Shown: positions 9,854 through 17,686 of the stretch, in pieces
Layout of the letters: each line of letters begins with the position of its first letter
Numbering within the stretch: the first letter of the stretch is position 1
From: a virus
IMG/VR virus record: IMGVR_UViG_3300034198_005491
Span: 1-28,435 of that record
Direction: 5' to 3' (one strand)
DNA length: 28,435 nucleotides
Notes under the pieces: generated by a model
The model's database searches: none
The model's input: only the letters and a program-made list of their open reading frames with translations
Told to the model about the DNA's origin: nothing
Made by a program: the position numbers and the translations under genes

Positions 9854-11986
9854 TTAGTAGGAAGCGATGATGGTCCAGCGATACACTGCTCCGCTTGCAG
9901 GAGCGACGGCAAAAGTGAAGCGAACGGTATTTACGTCAATGATGGTTGTGTCCACATAAACGACGTTGTCGTTTGCGTCGGTCAGCGAAATGACAACCAG
10001 CTTGGTGCCCCTGTTGTGAATAGCATCGAACACATTTCCGGTGTTATTTCCGGTAAAAGTTCCACTGAAAGCGGTTGGAAGCGCACAGTTAAAATTTGGA
10101 AGCGTGTATGTGCGCAGCGTCGTTCCACCAGTGGTGAACTGAACGTATGCGGTTCCAGTGCCGCCGTTAGATCCTTGAAGGACACCTGTGACAGCATTTC
10201 CGTTTGCAATGTTGATTGCTCCGAACGCCAGGGCGTTGCCGGCATCATTAACACGCAGAACCTGATATGCTGTGCCGGTGATCGCGCCACCGTTTGCGGC
10301 CGCTGATCCAGAGTTACCGAACACCGACAGGCCGGTAATCTGCTGGAACTTCGCGTAGGTGACTGCGTTTGCGGCGATAGTGATTGCGCCGGCCGCAGCA
10401 AGAGTCGCGTCACCAGACATTCCAACGAACGTCGGAACTCCGCTTGCGTTTCCAACGAGCAGCTGGCCAGAGGATGGTGCAGCTGTCTGGCCCATTGCGG
10501 AAGCGCCACCATAAAACACCCCGTTTGTGGTCCACGAGGAAAGACCAGTACCACCGTTTGCGAGAGGCAGAATACCGGTGACGTGAGTCGTTAGCCCGAC
10601 TTTGTTCCAGCTAGGAGCTACACCTACTCCACCAGAGATCAGCACATTCCCAACAGCCACATCGGCGAGCCTCGAAAGCGCGTTGGCTGCGCTTGCGTAG
10701 AGGATGTCACCAATGGTGTATGACGACTGCCCGGTGCCGCCGTTAGCAGCAGCGAGGGTTCCAACGATAGCAGCAGTTGCGCTGACATCGATAGCGCCAA
10801 ACGCAGGAGCACCACCTCCAGCGGGAACACGGAGTATTTGATGTGCAGTTCCAGCAGCCGTGAACCCAATCGTCGTCGCTCCAGTGGCATACGGGATTGA
10901 GTTGGTGGTGTAGTCTGTGTTCTGAGCGAAGTTGAAAACAGAACCGTTCTGAACAATGCCGCGACCAGCCGTGTACGAACCAGCACCAGAGAACTGGGTC
11001 CAAGTGAGCAGGGTTGTATCGAGCGCGACCGGGGCGTCGGCGGTCATTACCCAGCCGGTGTCTTTGTTGGTCGTTCCCTCCTCAATGAACGTGAACGAAC
11101 CTGGCGTCGCTTTGGCGCTCGTGTTGAAATCGACAGCGCGAGTAAGCACCCACGCAACGCTATATGTGCCGGCGTTGGTAACGGTGTAGATACCGTTTTC
11201 CGAAGCGCCACCGCCAGTGGTCTCGTTCTTTACCAACACTCGCTCGCCAACAGCAAGCGTGACACCGTCGATGATTAAGGGAGCCGCAGGCCCGGTCATC
11301 GTCTTGTTGATGCCGTTGTAGGTTCCGCCTAGGTCTGCAGTTGTGGCGACTCGACACGACCCTTTAGGGTCCAACCCCTGAGCGGTCTGATCGACGTACA
11401 GCTTAGTTGCCGCATCTTGATCGTCAGTCGGATTAGCGAGCCCGGTAATGCGCTGCCCACCAAACGCTACAGAAGACGTGGGTGCGCCAAGCTCAGACAA
11501 CAGGAGCGTGCTCTTGGCGACAGCAGCGCCAACACCGCTGCCATTGCCAACAATGATCTGGTTGTTCGCCAGAGTAATTTCACCGGGAACAACCGACAGC
11601 GCCGTGACGCTTAGATTGATTGCCGCAGTGCCATCGAATGAGACGCCAGCAGCAGTGGCCTTACCGGTGATTCCGATGGCCCTTCCGTTTGTCAGCTTAT
11701 TGGCCTGAGTCGCCGTGCCATCAAACAATGTCGCTGTAATGGTTCCAGCAGAGAACCCCCCTGCACCATCTCGAAGAACGGCGGTATTGCCGTTTGCAAG
11801 CGTGTCGAACGGGAAAATGGCTCGCCAGTTAATGCCGTCGCTCCAGTTGAGACGGTTGCTCGCCGTGTCCATCCACAGCGATCCTTTTCCAGTGTTCGCA
11901 TTGTATGGGGCACTAGGGCTGTTGTGGATCTTGAGATTGACAATCTCAAGGTTCGACATGTCGATGATGGATAGAAACTTGGGCAT
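9854..11986 (-). CDS. Tail fibre protein, 710 aa
   Basis: The N-terminal ~60 residues (SLWMDTASNRLNWSDG) resemble the start of phage fibres that dock to the tail. Residues 190-334 match a domain common in phage tail proteins: DAATKLYVDQ, then GLDPKGSCRVATT, then NGIYTV, then IEEGTTNKDTGWVMT. Residues ~335-600 carry the repeat ANGGTGQSSYTIGDILYASA and the copy ANGGTGLSSWTTNGVFYGGA, plus VTYAKFQQITGLSVFGNS, which is related to the VTYAKIQNV repeat of the neighbouring giant fibre. The C-terminal ~80 residues look like a compact beta domain. AGGAG at 11992-11996, 5 bases before the ATG and overlapping the previous gene's stop, supports the start; this is one of the few clear ribosome sites in the window. 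Likely a proximal fibre or adaptor for the giant fibre. Confidence 0.85.
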   Translation of the reverse strand: MPKFLSIIDMSNLEIVNLKIHNSPSAPYNANTGKGSLWMDTASNRLNWSDGINWRAIFPFDTLANGNTAVLRDGAGGFSAGTITATLFDGTATQANKLTNGRAIGITGKATAAGVSFDGTAAINLSVTALSVVPGEITLANNQIIVGNGSGVGAAVAKSTLLLSELGAPTSSVAFGGQRITGLANPTDDQDAATKLYVDQTAQGLDPKGSCRVATTADLGGTYNGINKTMTGPAAPLIIDGVTLAVGERVLVKNETTGGGASENGIYTVTNAGTYSVAWVLTRAVDFNTSAKATPGSFTFIEEGTTNKDTGWVMTADAPVALDTTLLTWTQFSGAGSYTAGRGIVQNGSVFNFAQNTDYTTNSIPYATGATTIGFTAAGTAHQILRVPAGGGAPAFGAIDVSATAAIVGTLAAANGGTGQSSYTIGDILYASAANALSRLADVAVGNVLISGGVGVAPSWNKVGLTTHVTGILPLANGGTGLSSWTTNGVFYGGASAMGQTAAPSSGQLLVGNASGVPTFVGMSGDATLAAAGAITIAANAVTYAKFQQITGLSVFGNSGSAAANGGAITGTAYQVLRVNDAGNALAFGAINIANGNAVTGVLQGSNGGTGTAYVQFTTGGTTLRTYTLPNFNCALPTAFSGTFTGNNTGNVFDAIHNRGTKLVVISLTDANDNVVYVDTTIIDVNTVRFTFAVAPASGAVYRWTIIASY

Positions 11987-11994
11987 GTTAACTC

Positions 11995-12618
11995 CTAATT
12001 TAGGTATGCTGTACCGGACAACTCAGCGAAAAAAGAGACCGTGAGTGAGTTCTGGTTGATGTAATTCACATCGCCATAGAAGACGTTCTTTGACTGATCA
12101 ACGATTGTGACAGACGGATACCACCCGAGGTTATGGTTGATCGTCCATGTAGATGCCGAAACGCCTTGATTGTGAACGTATCGGGCGCTTTGGATTATCA
12201 GCTTAACATCGTCGGCTGTGAGCGATTCGCCAACACTTGTGTCGATGGCGTCTATCTGACTCTGCAGATTGGTCGTGTTCGACACGATCAACTGGTTGAG
12301 TGAATCAATCTGAGAATTGATGCTGGCAACCGCTGACTGAATCGCGCTGGAAATCTGATCGGAAACGTCAGCGGCCTGAGTCTCCGTAACGACTGACGTT
12401 TGCGAAGTCGGGACGGGGAACTGCGCCTGAAGACTGATGCGCCACCGGTTTATGGACTCCGAGAACTCCCTGACCGTTGCGTCGTTCAGCTTCTGCGGAA
12501 GCTGCGGAAATTCTGGGATGACAACGTCAGCGGTCCCCAAGCCGGTATTGGCACCGTTCCCCCTTCCGGGGGTCGATGCCAACCTCTTGATCAGGGTTGC
12601 CTTGGCGTTGGATGCCAT
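11995..12618 (-). CDS. Tail/virion protein with coiled coil and C-terminal beta domain, 207 aa
   Basis: Residues 1-60 are a mixed basic and proline-containing head. Residues 85-150 form a helical coiled-coil region (QISSAIQSAVASINSQIDSL, then NLQSQIDAIDTSV). Residues 147-207 form a small beta domain with the motif WTINHNLGWYPSVTIVD, which recurs at the C-termini of many phage tail and fibre-associated proteins. Its position directly before the 710-residue fibre fits a trimeric tail protein or fibre attachment factor. It is 8 bases from the fibre gene and 3 bases after the glycosyltransferase gene. No Shine-Dalgarno sequence. The exact role is inferred. Confidence 0.75.
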   Translation of the reverse strand: MASNAKATLIKRLASTPGRGNGANTGLGTADVVIPEFPQLPQKLNDATVREFSESINRWRISLQAQFPVPTSQTSVVTETQAADVSDQISSAIQSAVASINSQIDSLNQLIVSNTTNLQSQIDAIDTSVGESLTADDVKLIIQSARYVHNQGVSASTWTINHNLGWYPSVTIVDQSKNVFYGDVNYINQNSLTVSFFAELSGTAYLN

Positions 12619-12621
12619 GGA

Positions 12622-13608
12622 TCAAACACTACTGAGAATGTCCAGTGCGACAACACGTAGTCGTTCCATGAACTTGGCTTTGGTGAACTTGATCGACATC
12701 TCGTAAGACCTGACCGCTTTATCGCGCACGAGATCTCGATTTTTGTACGCATCGCGCAACGCCCAGATGACGCCGTCTTTGGTTGGCTTGGCACCCTGAC
12801 CAACCCCCAAGTACGGGATGTCGCTTGGCGCTTGGACCATTGTGTACGGAAGATGCCACGATGTCTCAGGCGTGGTGAAGTCTGCTGGTCCGCCCCATGG
12901 AACAATAATCGACGGGCGACCAGCCGCCATAAGTTCGCATGCTGGAAAGTTCCACCCCTCCAGACCGGACAGGAATACACCGCAGTGATGAGCGGCAAGC
13001 ATCTCCTCATACTTGGGCCTAGTGAAGTCCTCGCGGATTACGGTAATACGCTGATCTGACGGCTCTCTGCGTGGGCAATGCGGGCTGCTCTTAACCGTCA
13101 GTCTCACATCCCTCTCCGTCGGAAACGCCAATCCGAACCACTCAATGAGTTCATCAATCCCTTTCCGAGATCGGACAGAGTTGTCCCTTCCGATGCAAAT
13201 GAACTTGAACACGTCGTCAGACGGCATTGGAGACCACGCGGCTTCACCCCAAAGCGGAACATTGTGAATCAATCCACGGTAGCCACTGGACCTGAAAACA
13301 CGCACGTTCATCTTGCACGGCACGATGATCGCCTTGGCAGTCATAAACCCCATGCAAGTTGGCGGAAGCTGTGTTGGCTCCCACATCGTGAAACGGATTG
13401 GAGAGACCGCGACATTGCTCGGGTCTGACAGCACGAAGTCAGGATAATCAGTCGGTGAGACGTGAACCATGTTGAGAGCCTGCATACAGGCTTCAGCAAG
13501 GCGTCCGTAACCGCTGGCTGGATCTGCTGTTAGTGTAAAAAATCTCAGCGGTCTACCGGACAGACGGGCATGAGATGCGAGCGGAGGACGAACATTGACT
13601 GTCAGCAT
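12622..13608 (-). CDS. Glycosyltransferase, GT-B fold (GT4-like), 328 aa
   Basis: The C-terminal half has the signature of retaining GT-B glycosyltransferases: FKFICIGRDNSVRSRKGIDE at residues 134-153, and an E-x7-E motif, E217 and E225, within LEGWNFPACELMAAGRPSII. These acidic residues bind the nucleotide-sugar donor in the GT4 family. The N-terminal half has a GYGRLAEA segment (33-40) like the acceptor-side loop. Length is a little short for GT4 (typically 350-400). No signal peptide or membrane helix, so the enzyme is probably cytoplasmic. It overlaps the upstream gene by 7 bases and abuts a tail gene, so it is expressed with virion proteins. It may glycosylate a virion protein or modify a host surface glycan; the substrate is unknown. 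Confidence 0.8.
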   Translation of the reverse strand: MLTVNVRPPLASHARLSGRPLRFFTLTADPASGYGRLAEACMQALNMVHVSPTDYPDFVLSDPSNVAVSPIRFTMWEPTQLPPTCMGFMTAKAIIVPCKMNVRVFRSSGYRGLIHNVPLWGEAAWSPMPSDDVFKFICIGRDNSVRSRKGIDELIEWFGLAFPTERDVRLTVKSSPHCPRREPSDQRITVIREDFTRPKYEEMLAAHHCGVFLSGLEGWNFPACELMAAGRPSIIVPWGGPADFTTPETSWHLPYTMVQAPSDIPYLGVGQGAKPTKDGVIWALRDAYKNRDLVRDKAVRSYEMSIKFTKAKFMERLRVVALDILSSV

Positions 13609-14369
13609 ACATCGGGAGGCATCACCTTGGGACTACGCACTGCCTGCTGGGCTTTACGGCAATCGTAGACCAACTGTGAAATCGCGCTCGTGTACAGCGA
13701 GTTGGCTGTCTGGTAGTCGCTCATGTCCTTGGTCTCACGGCGAGCCACCTGAGCGTCCAAGTAGACCTCGACAGCGTTCATCACATCACGGCTCTCGAAC
13801 GTCACAGGAATCACCGTAGCATCGATGAACGTGCGCTGAATGCCGTTCCACTCAACAACGATCTGTTCAGTGCTCTCAATCGACGGGAACACGTAGACGG
13901 TGCCGCGATTGATGGACCAATAGAGCGCGTCGGGTCCAGTCCGATACCCCTTGTCAGTGCTCGCGCTTCCGGGTGCATACACCGGAGCACCAACCGCGTC
14001 GTTGGGAGCACGCGGCGTCATCCCGTAAGCATCACCAGCAAGACAGCAGCGGTAGCTGTGAATCATGTCGAGCATGCGCTCGTGGTCCACAAACATAGCC
14101 TCAACAGGATCGCATCCACCGTCGAGCGCCGACGTGTAGACCCGCTCGATGTTGCCATCCACAGTGTCAAACGTGCTGGCACCGCAATGGAACAGCGTGG
14201 AGGACTGACCAACGTAATCAGCGTGATTGGTCCGCAGGCACGGGATTTTGGTCTGGATGTCGATGAGCGCATCCTTCACGGCCAGCTTGTGAACGTGGAC
14301 AAGGTTTTCAGCCTCGCCCTCAGGAAAGACGGCGGCGCTGATCTGAGCGTAATACTGGGAAAAGTTCAT
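13602..14369 (-). CDS. Putative head-tail connector/adaptor protein, 255 aa
   Basis: A soluble protein with no membrane segment. The N-terminal ~60 residues are helical (NFSQYYAQISAAVFPEGEAE). The middle is loop-rich, with several cysteines. Around residues 150-190 it has a beta hairpin pattern (TVYVFPSIESTEQIVVEWNG), followed by a helical C-terminal region (DVMNAVEVYLDAQVARRETK). This layout resembles adaptor proteins that sit below the portal in short-tailed and some other phages, but the similarity is by eye. Position after head and lysis genes and before tail genes is compatible. It overlaps both neighbours (ATGA with the lipoprotein, 7 bases with the glycosyltransferase). An unclassified minor virion protein is the alternative. 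Confidence 0.55.
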   Translation of the reverse strand: MNFSQYYAQISAAVFPEGEAENLVHVHKLAVKDALIDIQTKIPCLRTNHADYVGQSSTLFHCGASTFDTVDGNIERVYTSALDGGCDPVEAMFVDHERMLDMIHSYRCCLAGDAYGMTPRAPNDAVGAPVYAPGSASTDKGYRTGPDALYWSINRGTVYVFPSIESTEQIVVEWNGIQRTFIDATVIPVTFESRDVMNAVEVYLDAQVARRETKDMSDYQTANSLYTSAISQLVYDCRKAQQAVRSPKVMPPDVC

Positions 14370-15022
14370 CGTGCGAGTCTTCCGCGTTGCGCCTCGAGAT
14401 CGGCGATCTGGGCGTTCAGCATGCTGATGGTCTGGTTGTCCGTCGAGAGAATGGCGCGCTCACGAACACTCCTGATCTGTCCAGCGAGTGCGGAGTCGAA
14501 CGTCTGGTAGAGAGCGTTGACCGCCAGACTGGAGTTGCGTGCTCTGTTGATGGCGAAAATCACGGCAAGTATTCCGGCTGCAAGCAGGATGAGGTTCACA
14601 CCAAGCGGGATCGAGACTGACTTGGAGGTGGACTCAGTGGTCTTTTCCTTGTCGGTGGCATCCACGTTTGATGAGTAGTGGATCTCCTCCCTGTACGGTT
14701 GCTGTTCCTGTGGTTGAGCTTTGGGTGCCACCTCTTTCTGGACAACTGGAACTGTCACCATCGTAACCTGAGGAGGCGCAGAAACCTGCTCTGGCTCTTT
14801 GGGTATCGTCACACTCACTTTGTTTCCAAGACCTCCAACGTGAAACTCCGTAGCCGTTTTAGGATCAGACTTCTGCCCAGTAACGATCTTGGAGAACTGC
14901 TCAGAGCCCTTGAGGGTAGAAGCAGCAGCTTCCGATGTGGACGACGTTCGCTTGGCAGTGCTTGGCACCAATGCCCCGCAACCAGCGATGAACAGAAGCA
15001 GTGTGATTAAAAACGGTTTCAT
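14366..15022 (-). CDS. Lipoprotein with internal membrane helix, candidate unimolecular spanin, 218 aa
   Basis: Residues 1-15 are a lipoprotein signal with lipobox FIAGC (Cys15). Residues 16-135 are a hydrophilic linker rich in T, S, K, P, Q and V. Residues ~137-158 form a membrane helix (GVNLILLAAGILAVIFAINR). Residues 159-218 form a charged, coiled-coil-like tail (NAQIADLEAQRGRLA). A lipid-anchored N-terminus plus a downstream membrane helix is the layout of unimolecular spanins such as phage T1 gp11, which link outer and inner membranes and disrupt the outer membrane at lysis. Here a ~60-residue tail follows the helix, which is unusual. Its start shares a base with the stop of the holin-like gene (TGATG), consistent with translational coupling in a lysis cassette. 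An unrelated membrane lipoprotein is possible. Confidence 0.6.
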   Translation of the reverse strand: MKPFLITLLLFIAGCGALVPSTAKRTSSTSEAAASTLKGSEQFSKIVTGQKSDPKTATEFHVGGLGNKVSVTIPKEPEQVSAPPQVTMVTVPVVQKEVAPKAQPQEQQPYREEIHYSSNVDATDKEKTTESTSKSVSIPLGVNLILLAAGILAVIFAINRARNSSLAVNALYQTFDSALAGQIRSVRERAILSTDNQTISMLNAQIADLEAQRGRLAR

Positions 15023-15273
15023 CAGTCGTCTATTGATACCCCAAGCTGGGTAGCTTTGGCTCGTAGTATCTTTAGCTCAGCTTCCACCTTCTTGATATTC
15101 ACTCGACTCAATCGAATGGCATAGAAGCTCGCACACATTGTGGCAACCGCTGCAGCCATCTGAACCCAGCTTGGCAGGCTCAAGATGTGCGAAACCGCCA
15201 TGGCGACCATCCCACCGATAGACATGGCACCAGACTTGGCTGCAACGAGTTGGTTGGCTTGGATGTCGCTCAT
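15022..15273 (-). CDS. Putative holin, 83 aa
   Basis: A small protein with two hydrophobic segments, about residues 16-36 (AMSIGGMVAMAVSHILSLPS) and 37-54 (WVQMAAAVATMCASFYAI), followed by a basic then acidic helical tail (KKVEAELKILRAK). Size and two-helix topology fit a class II-type holin, which forms pores in the inner membrane to time lysis. The adjacent lipoprotein gene, coupled by a TGATG overlap, supports a lysis role. No endolysin gene is visible in this window, so the cassette is either split or the endolysin lies elsewhere. A structural membrane protein is the main alternative. Confidence 0.6.
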   Translation of the reverse strand: MSDIQANQLVAAKSGAMSIGGMVAMAVSHILSLPSWVQMAAAVATMCASFYAIRLSRVNIKKVEAELKILRAKATQLGVSIDD

Positions 15274-15288
15274 GGGACGGAATCTGTT

Positions 15289-15750
15289 TTAGCGTTTGAG
15301 TTTTCCGACGGTCGGTCTCGAAACCTTGATTTCGTCAGTAGTAGCGGCTGGGGCTTGTTCTGACTGCTTGGGCTTCTCAGGTGCGGGAGCCGCGACCACA
15401 GCAGGATCGCCTGACTGGAGTTGTGCCTGAGCTTGAACCACCGCCAGAGTCAGACCCTGTCTGGTTAACGACGGCAGCAGCGATTGCGAGGCGTTCTTTT
15501 TTTTTAACTCCTCGTCGTGGACCTCTTGCGTCATCTCCCAGATTCCGCCGCGCTTTTCGCGGATTCGGAGCTCGAGTTCAGCGACGAAGACCGCGTCCTC
15601 TGTGGCCAGCAGGCCGATGCCAGCAGCACCCTCAATGAACGGGATGGTGCGCCCGTCGTTTGATTGGATGGTGTTGTAAACGAGAGATTTTCCAAAGTAC
15701 CGCATGGCGAGATTTTGATCAGGGGGTTCTTGGCCGCAACCGAAAGTCAT
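15289..15750 (-). CDS. Head-adjacent hypothetical protein, 153 aa
   Basis: The N-terminal ~80 residues form a conserved-looking soluble domain (MRYFGKSLVYNTIQSNDGRT, then AVFVAELELRIREKRGGIWE). The C-terminal third is low-complexity, alanine-, proline- and glutamine-rich, ending in basic residues. It follows the capsid gene, where small head proteins are common, but no named family is recognised. Two starts are possible: 15750 (MTFGCG), only 5 bases after the T-tract of a terminator, or 15705 (MRYFGK), which would leave more room. Neither has a Shine-Dalgarno site. A run of nine A residues in the coding strand (15497-15505) contains the heptamer A AAA AAG in slippery phase. Confidence 0.65.
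   Translation of the reverse strand: MTFGCGQEPPDQNLAMRYFGKSLVYNTIQSNDGRTIPFIEGAAGIGLLATEDAVFVAELELRIREKRGGIWEMTQEVHDEELKKKNASQSLLPSLTRQGLTLAVVQAQAQLQSGDPAVVAAPAPEKPKQSEQAPAATTDEIKVSRPTVGKLKR
15497..15505 (-). other. A9 tract with slippery heptamer phase
   Basis: On the coding strand the codons read TTA AAA AAA AAG AAC, so A AAA AAG is in the phase used by -1 frameshift sites. A -1 shift would give about 39 different residues (starting ERLAIAAAVV) before a TGA near 15401. Transcriptional or sequencing slippage on the homopolymer is an equally simple reading. No confirmed downstream stimulatory structure was worked out. Confidence 0.3.
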
Positions 15751-15755
15751 CCAAC

Positions 15756-15790
15756 AAAAAGGGCGGGTGAGCCGTTAGACCCACCCGCCC
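15756..15790 (-). terminator. Rho-independent terminator after the capsid gene
   Basis: Read leftward, GGGCGGGTGGG pairs with CTCACCCGCCC (11 pairs including one G-T wobble) around the 8-base loop TCTAACGG, followed directly by TTTTTG. The stem occupies 15761-15771 and 15780-15790 and the T-tract 15756-15760. It starts 15 bases after the capsid stop codon and ends a few bases before the next gene's possible start. It is the strongest terminator seen in the window. It probably makes capsid mRNA the main product, with partial readthrough into the lysis and tail genes. Confidence 0.88.
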
Positions 15791-15804
15791 TGTGCATTCA
15801 CGGA

Positions 15805-17574
15805 TTAGACGTAGTACGAACCGTTGTTGGTGCTGTTGCCGATAGGCGCAGCAGGTCCGAGGTTCTCCAGCACGAAGCTGGTAGTCTCGGCTTCCAGAAC
15901 CGCCGTGTAGGTGGTGCTGGTCAGCTTGGTGGTGCGGCTCGGCACCTTCATCACGCAGCTGTACGAGTCATCCACAGCGGCAAGCTGCTTCAGGTCGCCA
16001 GTCTTGTTGGTGACGGAGTTGGAATCGATGATGCCCTGATAGACATTCTGCCAATCGATCGCCCACATCATGCGGCCAGCGGTCTCGAACCCAGCAGCCT
16101 TGTGGGCGGCGAGCATGTCGTCGAACATGCGGTGGGTGACGATGCGGAGCTCGACCTGCGGGTAGTCGAGGGTGAAGCGGTAGAAGCGGAATCCAAACGG
16201 ACCCTGCTCGCCACCCTGATTCAACTGCATGGTCAAGCGGAACACATCGGAGCCGTACTTGGCCTTGAAGTAGTTCACCATGCCGATGATGAACTGGTTG
16301 GCGTAGAACGAGTCGGTGAAGAGCTCGATGATGTCGGCCTTGGTGCCAGCCGCTTCGCGCTCCCGCTGGAGGCGGTAGAGCGTGTTGAACAACTTGTTCA
16401 GGTCGAGGGTGTCGGCCTCCATGTCGTACACACGGCCGCACTCGCCCAGCTGCTCGTAGATGCCGGTAGCGTTGGCCTTGCGACCAATGCAGCGACCGTC
16501 AACGGCGAGGTTCAATGAGCCGGTGGGAACATTGATGGCCGGGAGGTTGTTGTAGTTCGCGAGCGTCTGGTTCGCGTTCAGCGGCTTGTTGAAGAAGAAG
16601 CTGTTCGCGTGGCGGCGTTGGAAATCCTCAATGATCTGGCGGTTGAGCTCAACGGTCTCAACGTCACCAAACTGCTTGAAGAACGGGTTGGAATCCCGAA
16701 GCGCCGACAGGTACTTCTGGGTGAGCTCGTCTTCACAGATCGAGTACCGGGTGGTCTCGATCCAGAACGGCAGCAGCTGGTTGTTGTTGATGCCGGGGAT
16801 CTCAGCGCAGTGGCTCTCGTAGTCAGAGACGTTGGGAGTGCCACGCACAACAAGACCGAGGAGGGCGTCAGCAGCAAGGCTGGCCGGGATCTTGGCCTTG
16901 GCCTTGATAGCATCAGCGTTACTGGCAGCAGCGAACACAGAGCCAGCGTTCTGCGGGGTGACGGTGATGCGAACGAACGCGCCGTTACCATCGGAACCGG
17001 AGCTCACATACGCCTTCACGACGAACGCGAGGCGGTACGTGGTGTCGCCGACAGCAGGGTCGCCAGCGCCAGCGTTCTTACCGGACACGAAGATCCGAAG
17101 ACCATTCGGGAACCAGCGAGAGTCGGCGGGGATGGAGCTCTGCGAGTAGATCTTGAGGTCCAGATCGTTGGTCTGGGACGGGGTGGCACCGGTAGCGGCG
17201 ACCACACGAGCGGTCCAGTACTCACTGTTGACCTGACGCTTACGGCCCATCTTGATGAAGGGCGAGAGCTCCCAGACACCACCAGCCACCTGCTGCACGC
17301 TGAGGCGCTTGCCGCCCATCACGCGCTTGTTGGCTTGGAGAAAGTCATAGAGACCGTTCTGGCGGACGCCGACAGCCTTTCCCACGAAATCAGCGGCAAT
17401 CAGGTTGCCGAGAATGCGGTAGTTGGTGTCGTTCGATCCGTAGATCGAGGCGAGATCACCGGACGTGACGACCTTGGCGTCGCACGCGGTCACAGCGCCA
17501 CAGGACTCAATGTTAGTCCCGATGGCCGGAAGACACCTGCTGAACAGGTTGTCGGTAGGGGTTGCAATAGGCAT
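15805..17574 (-). CDS. Probable major capsid protein, 589 aa
   Basis: Placed directly after a scaffold-like gene, in the order portal, scaffold, capsid. The start has AAAGGA (17585-17590) 10 bases upstream of the ATG, one of the few clear ribosome sites in the window, as expected for an abundant virion protein, and a strong terminator follows. The product is soluble and mixed alpha/beta with no signal peptide. Segments such as FGFRFYRFTLDYPQVELRIV and NFAQ-free helices around residues 395-440 fit a large phage capsid subunit. At 589 residues it is longer than many HK97-fold capsid proteins, so inserted domains are likely. The fold itself cannot be shown from sequence by eye; the assignment rests on gene order, size and expression signals. 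Confidence 0.78.
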   Translation of the reverse strand: MPIATPTDNLFSRCLPAIGTNIESCGAVTACDAKVVTSGDLASIYGSNDTNYRILGNLIAADFVGKAVGVRQNGLYDFLQANKRVMGGKRLSVQQVAGGVWELSPFIKMGRKRQVNSEYWTARVVAATGATPSQTNDLDLKIYSQSSIPADSRWFPNGLRIFVSGKNAGAGDPAVGDTTYRLAFVVKAYVSSGSDGNGAFVRITVTPQNAGSVFAAASNADAIKAKAKIPASLAADALLGLVVRGTPNVSDYESHCAEIPGINNNQLLPFWIETTRYSICEDELTQKYLSALRDSNPFFKQFGDVETVELNRQIIEDFQRRHANSFFFNKPLNANQTLANYNNLPAINVPTGSLNLAVDGRCIGRKANATGIYEQLGECGRVYDMEADTLDLNKLFNTLYRLQREREAAGTKADIIELFTDSFYANQFIIGMVNYFKAKYGSDVFRLTMQLNQGGEQGPFGFRFYRFTLDYPQVELRIVTHRMFDDMLAAHKAAGFETAGRMMWAIDWQNVYQGIIDSNSVTNKTGDLKQLAAVDDSYSCVMKVPSRTTKLTSTTYTAVLEAETTSFVLENLGPAAPIGNSTNNGSYYV

Positions 17575-17686
17575 ATTCAGTTATTCCTTTCGATGCTCAT
17601 CTTTTCACTGAACGGACCAGTTTGTGAATAGGTCCGCTCATTTTCTGTTTTACAATCTGTGCTGCTCTAATTTGCGCAGAACACCA
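17575..17686 (-). promoter_or_regulatory. Capsid gene 5' leader with hairpin
   Basis: This 112-base gap between the scaffold-like and capsid genes is the longest in the leftward block. It holds a hairpin CGGACC (17613-17618) / GGTCCG (17631-17636) with a 12-base loop and no T-tract, then AAAGGA at 17585-17590. The structure may stabilise or process the capsid mRNA, or an extra promoter may lie here. I see no convincing -35/-10 pair. Confidence 0.4.

Noticed and set aside
15664-16518. 284-codon rightward frame opposite the capsid 3' end
   Set aside because: Would run through the leftward terminator and the 5' end of another gene. Composition is that of an antisense frame.
16609-17631. 340-codon rightward frame opposite the capsid gene
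   Set aside because: Antisense shadow of the capsid gene. The product is valine-, glycine- and histidine-rich without domain features.
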